A DNA stretch of 9,418 bases from Acidimicrobiia bacterium UBA4744. GTDB taxonomy: Bacteria; Actinomycetota; Acidimicrobiia; Spongiisociales; UBA4744. The notes under the pieces were generated by a model, which saw only the letters and a list, made by a program, of their open reading frames with translations, was not told the origin of the DNA and made no database searches. This document shows positions 5,452-9,418 of the stretch, one piece after another (positions within the stretch are counted from its first letter, which is position 1; each line of letters opens with the position of its first letter). The position numbers and the translations under genes are program-made. The stretch lies in assembly GCA_002403855.1 (NCBI GenBank), contig DHIO01000034.1, positions 158,562 through 167,979 on the forward strand. Direction: 5' to 3'.

Positions 5452-6683
5452 CGCTCTCCAACTCCCAGTTTCTTCTCGAGTCGCCGGCTCTCTCGTGACA
5501 TCGTGTAGGAACCAACCCAGTAGATCAAGGCAACAAACGGAAGCGTAACCTCGGCCAGGCCCCGCCCGAGGAACTCCGGTTGGTTGTTGGCGATCGACGA
5601 CACCTGGAGGAGTTCGACGATGCCGACGACCACCAAGAGAGAAGTGTCCTTGAACAGACTGATGAACTGCCCCACCATGGCCGGGATCACCGCCCGCAGA
5701 GCCTGCGGCAGCACGATCAACCGCATCACCTTCCAGGGAGACAAACCCAGCGCCTGCCCCGCCTCGGTCTGACCCTTGGGCACCGCCTGCAGGCCTCCCC
5801 GCACGTTCTCCGCCACATAGGCAGCGGTGAACAGGGTGATCGCCACGATCAGCCGCGTCACGTCACTGGGATCTACCCCGGGCGGAAGGAGGAACCCGAG
5901 CGCGAAGATACCCATCAACAGCAGGGTGATCAGTGGCACGCCGCGAATGAACTCGATATAGCCGACGGACAGCATCCGCACCAGAGGAAGACTCGACCGG
6001 CGACCCAACGCCAACAACAAGCCCAGCGGGAAGGCGAGAACGATCCCGGCCACGGTGACGAACAACGTCAAGTGGAGACCCCCCCAACTATCCCACTTGA
6101 CGCCACCAAACCAGGACAGAGCCCCGTAGGCCCCGATCAGCATCACCACCACGATCAGCCAGGCCCAGCGCCGCACGGCGCGAGGCAGATGAAGCCCCAC
6201 ATACCGAGCGCCCACGCCGATGGCGATCGTCACCAGCGTGAGCACCGTCGGAGTCCAGGTCTGGCTGAACTGGAGCAGAATCACCACCAGCAGCAGAATC
6301 GGCCAGAACCTCTGCAGCCAGTTGCGCGGAGTGGACTGGGTGAAGGGCAAACCGGCCTCCTTGGCGGCGGCCGCGGCCGAGGCGGCCGCCGCACCGGCCA
6401 TGAGCCCGATGGCCCCCGCGATGAGGAAGTTGCTCACCCAGACCCTGGCCAATTCTTCCCGGGGGAATCGACCGACCATGAACAGCGTCAGGTTGACTCT
6501 GACGATCTCCCACTCTGCTTCAAAGAAGACCCAGCGGATCACGCTGAACCCCAGCCAGACGAACAACGCCCCGAAAATCAATGTGAGCAGCGAGTTGTAC
6601 CAGGTGCTGAACAGATTCTCCTTCGCCCACCGCACGGCCGGCGACTCCCGGTGGACGGCGGCGGTGTCGGTCTGAACGGCCAT
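5448..6683 (-). CDS. aapM: General L-amino acid ABC transporter, permease AapM
   Basis: The protein has 411 residues, much longer than GlnP/HisM permeases (~220) but typical of AapM/BztC. It has N-terminal hydrophobic segments (about 30-54, 82-107, 125-142), further ones at 145-165 and 173-192, and then a HisM-type permease core from about 200 to 395. The EAA loop that docks with the ATPase spans about 291-330 (ENVRGGLQAVPKGQTEAGQA, then VLPQALR). An Ala-rich stretch at 97-109 is encoded by a GC palindrome. The start is the ATG at 6683, which shares one base with the aapQ stop (TGATG). The frame remains open upstream to 7343, but that part is antisense-like sequence within aapQ. With AapQ it should form the heteromeric membrane channel. 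Confidence 0.9.
   Translation of the reverse strand: MAVQTDTAAVHRESPAVRWAKENLFSTWYNSLLTLIFGALFVWLGFSVIRWVFFEAEWEIVRVNLTLFMVGRFPREELARVWVSNFLIAGAIGLMAGAAAASAAAAAKEAGLPFTQSTPRNWLQRFWPILLLVVILLQFSQTWTPTVLTLVTIAIGVGARYVGLHLPRAVRRWAWLIVVVMLIGAYGALSWFGGVKWDSWGGLHLTLFVTVAGIVLAFPLGLLLALGRRSSLPLVRMLSVGYIEFIRGVPLITLLLMGIFALGFLLPPGVDPSDVTRLIVAITLFTAAYVAENVRGGLQAVPKGQTEAGQALGLSPWKVMRLIVLPQALRAVIPAMVGQFISLFKDTSLLVVVGIVELLQVSSIANNQPEFLGRGLAEVTLPFVALIYWVGSYTMSRESRRLEKKLGVGER
6364..6392. repeat. GC palindrome inside aapM encoding an alanine-rich loop
   Basis: GCGGCGGCCG (6364-6373) and CGGCCGCCGC (6383-6392) are a perfect 10-bp inverted repeat with a 9-nt spacer. On the coding strand it specifies the Ala-rich segment around residues 97-106 of AapM. 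It may be simply a by-product of GC-rich alanine codons, or a folded mRNA element. Confidence 0.5.
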
Positions 6684-7867
6684 CAGTTGGTCACCAGTTG
6701 CAGGCGGCGGTTGAGGAAGTTGATCAGCAAGGAGATGGACAGCGAGAACAACAGATAGGAGCCCATCAGAATCAGGATCAACTGGGGCGCGGGGTTGGCA
6801 TTGCCGATCGCCTGGAACACGACCAGCGTGATCTCGGCGTAGCCGATGGCAATGGCCAGGGATGTGTTCTTGGTGAAGTTGAGGTACTGGTTGATCAGGG
6901 GCGGGATGGCAATCCGGAATGCTTGGGGAAGGACGACGAACCGGAGCCGCTGAAAACTGCTCAGTGCCAGAGCATTGGCGGCTTCCGTTTGCCCCTTCGC
7001 AACCGCCTGGATGCTTCCCCGCACGATCTCGGCCACATGGCTGGCGGTGTAGATCACCAGGGCGAGCAGTACGGCCACGTAGGGACCGACCGTTTGGTAA
7101 CCACCTTCGATGATCCGTCCGTCGACCACCTCGGGCCGCGATAACGTGAAGGGACGTCCCAGGGCAAAGAAGCCGACCACCGCGAAGAGAACGAACGTGC
7201 CGGTACCCCACAGAAAACGATGGTGGGGAGCACCGGTGGCGTCGAACCGTCTCGTTCGCCAGATCCACACCGCGATCGAGGCCACGAATCCGATACCCAA
7301 GACGGCCAGGTAGGTCCCGGAATTGTCCTGGGCGGTCGCCCACGGAATGGCCAGGAACCGGTTCGATATCACGAAGAGGTCGAAGGGTGTGGCGGCGTCC
7401 CTGATAGCCGGCAACGACAGGATGACCGCGGTGTTGGTGAAGATGATCACCAGGAGCGGCGGGATGTTGCGGAGGGTTTCGACGTAGGCGGTGGCGGCCT
7501 TACGGACCAGGTAGTTGCTCGACAACCGGGCGATACCGATCAACGTCCCGAGGATCGTCAACAACGGGATTCCGACGATCGCCAGGGCAAAGGTGTTCTT
7601 GATCCCCAGCAGGATGATGTCCGAAATCGGCTGCGTCGCTTTGAAATCGGACCCGGTCACGGTGACTCCGGCGGGTTGATCGAGGAATGCGAAGTCGGTC
7701 GGGATATTGGCAGCCGTGAGGTTGGTTCTGAGGTTCCTCGCCAGGTAGAGGAACAGGACTACGGCGAGGCCCCCGGCCACCAGCTGGGCGACCACCCGCA
7801 GCACCTTGACGTCTCGCCAGAAAGGAGGCCGAACGGAGCCCGTCTTCGTCTCGGTGGTCACCGCCAC
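6683..7867 (-). CDS. aapQ: General L-amino acid ABC transporter, permease AapQ
   Basis: The product has 394 residues, matching the AapQ/BztB class. There is an N-terminal membrane segment (about 24-44), then an extracytoplasmic stretch with SDFKATQPISD that is characteristic of these long permeases, then a HisM-type core whose halves are separated by an insertion with extra membrane segments (about 187-204 and 218-238). The EAA loop is at about 280-319 (EIVRGSIQAVAKGQTEAANA, then VLPQAFR). The C-terminus FLNRRLQLV is typical of the family. The start is GTG at 7867; a second GTG two codons later is also possible because the purine-rich GAGGTGAGG can serve either. It lies 56 bp after aapJ, across a stable hairpin, and its stop overlaps the aapM start by one base. 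Confidence 0.92.
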   Translation of the reverse strand: MAVTTETKTGSVRPPFWRDVKVLRVVAQLVAGGLAVVLFLYLARNLRTNLTAANIPTDFAFLDQPAGVTVTGSDFKATQPISDIILLGIKNTFALAIVGIPLLTILGTLIGIARLSSNYLVRKAATAYVETLRNIPPLLVIIFTNTAVILSLPAIRDAATPFDLFVISNRFLAIPWATAQDNSGTYLAVLGIGFVASIAVWIWRTRRFDATGAPHHRFLWGTGTFVLFAVVGFFALGRPFTLSRPEVVDGRIIEGGYQTVGPYVAVLLALVIYTASHVAEIVRGSIQAVAKGQTEAANALALSSFQRLRFVVLPQAFRIAIPPLINQYLNFTKNTSLAIAIGYAEITLVVFQAIGNANPAPQLILILMGSYLLFSLSISLLINFLNRRLQLVTN

Positions 7868-7886
7868 CTCACCTCACTCAAGAGAG

Positions 7887-7912
7887 GGGGGACCGGCGAT
7901 GGCCGGTCCCCC
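7887..7912 (-). promoter_or_regulatory. Stable intercistronic hairpin between aapJ and aapQ
   Basis: GGGGGACCGGC (7887-7897) and GCCGGTCCCCC (7902-7912) form a perfect 11-bp stem with a 4-nt loop. In the - strand transcript the stem lies 11 bases after the aapJ stop, is followed by a pyrimidine-rich UCUCUU, and comes before the aapQ ribosome binding site. Similar hairpins after binding-protein genes are known to protect the upstream mRNA or cause partial termination, giving more binding protein than permease. Confidence 0.75.
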
Positions 7913-7923
7913 ACGTCCGTCGT

Positions 7924-9024
7924 CTACCGATAGGGAGGCGGGTAGAGCAGTCCGCCTCGGGTCCACAATTCGTTCACCCCGCGCTCGAGTCCCAGCGCAG
8001 TGTCCGGGCCGACGTTCCGGTTGTAGATCTCGGCATAGTTGCCGACTTGGCTGATCACCTGTTCGGCGAAGTCGGTAGGCAGGCCGAGCCCCGGATCGAA
8101 GACGGTAGGCGGATCGCCGACCTCTTTGCCCAGGAACCGCAGGATCTCGGGATTGTCGCCTGAGTAGTTCGCCACGTTGGTCGAATCCAGTCCGAACTCC
8201 TCCGCCTGGATGGTGGCGAACACGACCCAGTCGACGACCTGGGCCCATTGCGTGTCTCCGTCCCGCACCATCGGACCGAGCGGTTCCTTGGAGAAGGTCT
8301 CCGCCAGGATCGTCCACGCCTCGGGGCCACCGTCGGCGTCCGGGTTCTGCGAACGGAAGGCGGCCAGCTGCGACTTGTCGGAAGTCCATCCGTCACACTG
8401 GTCGGCCACGAAGGCCGGACGCAATTCATCGTTGGAGTCGAAGGTGAGCGGCGTGTACGGCAGACCACCGGCCGCAAAACGGCTCGCCAGGTTCAGCTCG
8501 GTGGTAGTCCCCGACTGCACGCAGACGGTGGTGTTGGCCATGTCCTCGATCGAACCAATGCCACTGTCGGTCTTCACCATCATTCCCTGGCCGTCGTAGA
8601 AGGTGGTGGTGAGGAAGGTTCCTCCTTCCTTCCCGTCACGACTAGCCGTCCAGGTGGTGTTGCGGATCAACACGTCGATCTCCCCGGCCTGCAACGCGGT
8701 GAAACGCTGCTGAGCGGTCAAGGCTTTGTATTCGACTGCTTCGGCGTCACCCAAGACGGCTGCCGCAACTGCCCTGCAGTAGTCGATATCGAGGCCGGCG
8801 AAATTGCCGTCCGCGTCGACATAGCCGAACCCGAAGACCTCGTTGTTGACTCCGCAGTTGAGCACTCCCCGGCTCTGGACCTCTGCCAGTACACCGTCGC
8901 CGGCGACCTGGCCGCCGGTGTCCTCCGCCGCCGTCGTTGTCGTGGTTTCCTCAGCACCGTCACCGCCGCAGGCGGCGGCCACCATGGCCAGCACTACGAC
9001 GAGCAGCAGTAGTCGCTTGATCAT
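7924..9024 (-). CDS. aapJ: General L-amino acid ABC transporter, substrate-binding lipoprotein AapJ
   Basis: The product has 366 residues from the chosen start. Residues 1-18 form a signal sequence (MIKR, then Leu/Val-rich) ending in VAAAC with lipidated Cys19; an acidic, Thr-rich linker follows (about 20-45). The binding-protein domain (family 3 solute-binding) starts near 46. Family hallmarks of AapJ/BztA are LNCGVNNEVFGFGYVDADGN (55-74), GLDIDYCRAVAAAVLGD (77-93), LTAQQRFTALQAGEIDVLIR (102-121), NTTWTASRD (122-130), FYDGQGMMVK (142-151), and the C-terminal GLERGVNELWTRGGLLYPPPYR (345-366). It should capture a broad range of L-amino acids outside the membrane. The frame is open 22 codons further upstream, but GGAGGAG directly precedes this ATG and the signal peptide begins here. 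Rhizobial AapJ is periplasmic; lipid anchoring fits a Gram-positive host. Confidence 0.95.
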   Translation of the reverse strand: MIKRLLLLVVVLAMVAAACGGDGAEETTTTTAAEDTGGQVAGDGVLAEVQSRGVLNCGVNNEVFGFGYVDADGNFAGLDIDYCRAVAAAVLGDAEAVEYKALTAQQRFTALQAGEIDVLIRNTTWTASRDGKEGGTFLTTTFYDGQGMMVKTDSGIGSIEDMANTTVCVQSGTTTELNLASRFAAGGLPYTPLTFDSNDELRPAFVADQCDGWTSDKSQLAAFRSQNPDADGGPEAWTILAETFSKEPLGPMVRDGDTQWAQVVDWVVFATIQAEEFGLDSTNVANYSGDNPEILRFLGKEVGDPPTVFDPGLGLPTDFAEQVISQVGNYAEIYNRNVGPDTALGLERGVNELWTRGGLLYPPPYR

Positions 9025-9028
9025 CCCT

Positions 9029-9035
9029 CTCCTCC
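9029..9035 (-). promoter_or_regulatory. Ribosome binding site that fixes the aapJ start
   Basis: On the - strand GGAGGAG lies four bases before the ATG at 9024-9022. It is the strongest site in the operon, which fits high expression of the binding protein, and it rules against the in-frame ATGs near 9090. Confidence 0.8.
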
Positions 9036-9076
9036 CAAGCATGGTCGGGGTCCGGGCGCACTCCCGGAATGAGGCG

Positions 9077-9106
9077 ACCATAGCCATCACGGGTGGTTCG
9101 TTTCAA
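9077..9106 (-). promoter_or_regulatory. Candidate promoter of the aap operon
   Basis: On the - strand TTGAAA (9106-9101) matches five of six -35 consensus bases. After 18 bases comes TATGGT (9082-9077), which matches four of six -10 bases including the key T, A and final T. Transcription would start near 9070 and leave a leader of about 46 bases before the aapJ ATG, including its ribosome binding site. Confidence 0.4.
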
Positions 9107-9156
9107 CTGAGAATGGGCTCGACTTCGGACCGCAGTTCCCCGTCGCCGCTCACCAG

Positions 9157-9207
9157 CTGCCGGTTGCAGTCGCATTGGCGGGATGAGCAGGGTTCCACTG
9201 CCGGCAG
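9157..9207. promoter_or_regulatory. Two related CTGCCGG dyads upstream of the aap promoter
   Basis: CTGCCGGTTGCAG (9157-9169) and the perfect palindrome CTGCCGGCAG (9198-9207) start 41 bp apart, about four helical turns, so they would lie on the same DNA face. They are upstream of the proposed aapJ promoter and could bind a regulator. Chance occurrence in GC-rich DNA is not excluded. Confidence 0.25.
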
Positions 9208-9235
9208 GCTGGAGACAAGGGTTCGAAGTCCGAAA

Positions 9236-9250
9236 CACCGCTGTACGGTG
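9236..9250 (-). terminator. Candidate weak intrinsic terminator of dxs
   Basis: On the - strand CACCG, loop TACAG, CGGTG forms a perfect 5-bp stem three bases after the dxs stop and is followed directly by TTT. The stem and U-tract are both short, so termination may be incomplete. Confidence 0.35.
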
Positions 9251-9253
9251 CGG

Positions 9254-9418
9254 TCAGGCGCCTTTGACGAGTTCCCCGATCCTTCGAGCCAACGACTCGG
9301 GGTCGAGTTCGACGTCGGCCTGAACATCGGCCGCCGCCCCGGCCGGCAGGAACCGGTCGGGAAGGCCCAGCAGGGAGACTTCACCCGCCACATGGTGACG
9401 GGATAGCTCCTCCAGCAC
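9254..9418 (-). CDS. dxs: 1-deoxy-D-xylulose-5-phosphate synthase, last 54 codons (truncated by window edge)
   Basis: An open - strand frame enters at the window end and stops with TGA at 9256-9254. The 54 visible residues include VSLLGLPDRFLPAGAAADVQ and ELDPESLARRIGELVKG. The LPDRFxPxG block followed by an acidic helix and an Arg-Arg-Ile helix is the usual end of DXS, which joins pyruvate and glyceraldehyde 3-phosphate with thiamine diphosphate as the first step of the MEP isoprenoid pathway. The catalytic domains lie outside the window, so identification rests on the C-terminal (transketolase-C) domain only. The gene is upstream of the aap operon on the same strand but 229 bp away, with a candidate terminator and promoter between, so it is probably a separate unit. 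Confidence 0.82.
   Translation of the reverse strand: MLEELSRHHVAGEVSLLGLPDRFLPAGAAADVQADVELDPESLARRIGELVKGA

Noticed and set aside
5580..6758. Long + strand reading frame (392 codons) opposite aapM
   Set aside because: Its translation is an Asp/Gln/His/Arg/Pro-rich string without domains, caused by reading permease codons backwards. Similar frames at 4735-5508 and 7220-7933 were dropped for the same reason.
6684..7343. N-terminal extension of aapM within aapQ (open frame to 7343)
   Set aside because: This part overlaps aapQ out of frame and reads as low-complexity Arg/Gly-rich sequence. The ATG at 6683, overlapping the aapQ stop, gives a protein of the normal AapM length.
9025..9090. Longer AapJ starting at 9090
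   Set aside because: The extra 22 residues precede the signal peptide and would spoil it, and the strong ribosome binding site is at 9029-9035, just before the shorter start.
9180..9240. Possible tRNA because of a GGTTCGAAGTCC block near 9220
   Set aside because: The T-arm would need mismatched or wobble pairs, and no acceptor stem, anticodon arm or D-arm can be drawn around it on either strand.

Overview
The window is GC-rich chromosomal DNA with strong G/C preference at third codon positions. Its lipoproteins follow their lipobox cysteine with acidic, threonine-rich linkers, and one transcript looks leaderless. These traits fit a high-GC actinobacterium, perhaps of the Acidimicrobiia type. 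That placement is inferred from style and has not been tested by any search. The window holds housekeeping and nutrient-uptake genes. I see no transposase, integrase, phage gene, CRISPR array or defence system.

Layout. (1) Bases 1-987, + strand: the C-terminal part of the ClpB disaggregase, whose stop codon sits inside a perfect GC-rich hairpin. (2) Bases 988-1345 carry no intact gene. They hold ten tandem heptamers (994-1063), a small inverted repeat, a possible frameshifted gene remnant on the - strand, and a probable promoter for the next gene. (3) Bases 1346-2781, + strand: a two-gene unit encoding an NfeD-like membrane/OB-fold protein and an SPFH/band-7 (stomatin-like) protein. (4) Bases 2813-3955, - strand: an M20-family amidohydrolase. 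Its upstream region, shared with a divergent lipoprotein gene, contains a perfect 8-bp inverted repeat. (5) Bases 4075-4608, + strand: a small Thr-rich lipoprotein of unknown function, followed by paired GTAC-type heptamers that can fold into a hairpin between convergent genes. (6) Bases 4678-9024, - strand: a complete amino-acid ABC transporter operon of the AapJQMP/BztABCD type, in the order aapJ, aapQ, aapM, aapP. (7) Bases 9254-9418, - strand: the last 54 codons of dxs (1-deoxy-D-xylulose-5-phosphate synthase).

How the genes work together. In the aap operon the lipid-anchored AapJ should capture L-amino acids outside the membrane, AapQ and AapM form the channel, and AapP powers it. The last three genes are translationally coupled by 1-nt and 4-nt overlaps. 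A very stable hairpin separates aapJ from aapQ, as expected where the binding protein is made in excess over the membrane parts. The M20 hydrolase next door could release free amino acids from peptides or N-acyl amino acids, but the sequence does not prove a link. NfeD and SPFH proteins are known partners in membrane microdomains. ClpB is a cytoplasmic stress chaperone upstream and is probably not in the same transcript. Nothing here amounts to a new biological system. The observations most worth following are the heptamer repeats, the possible remnant, the likely leaderless start and the regulatory hairpins.
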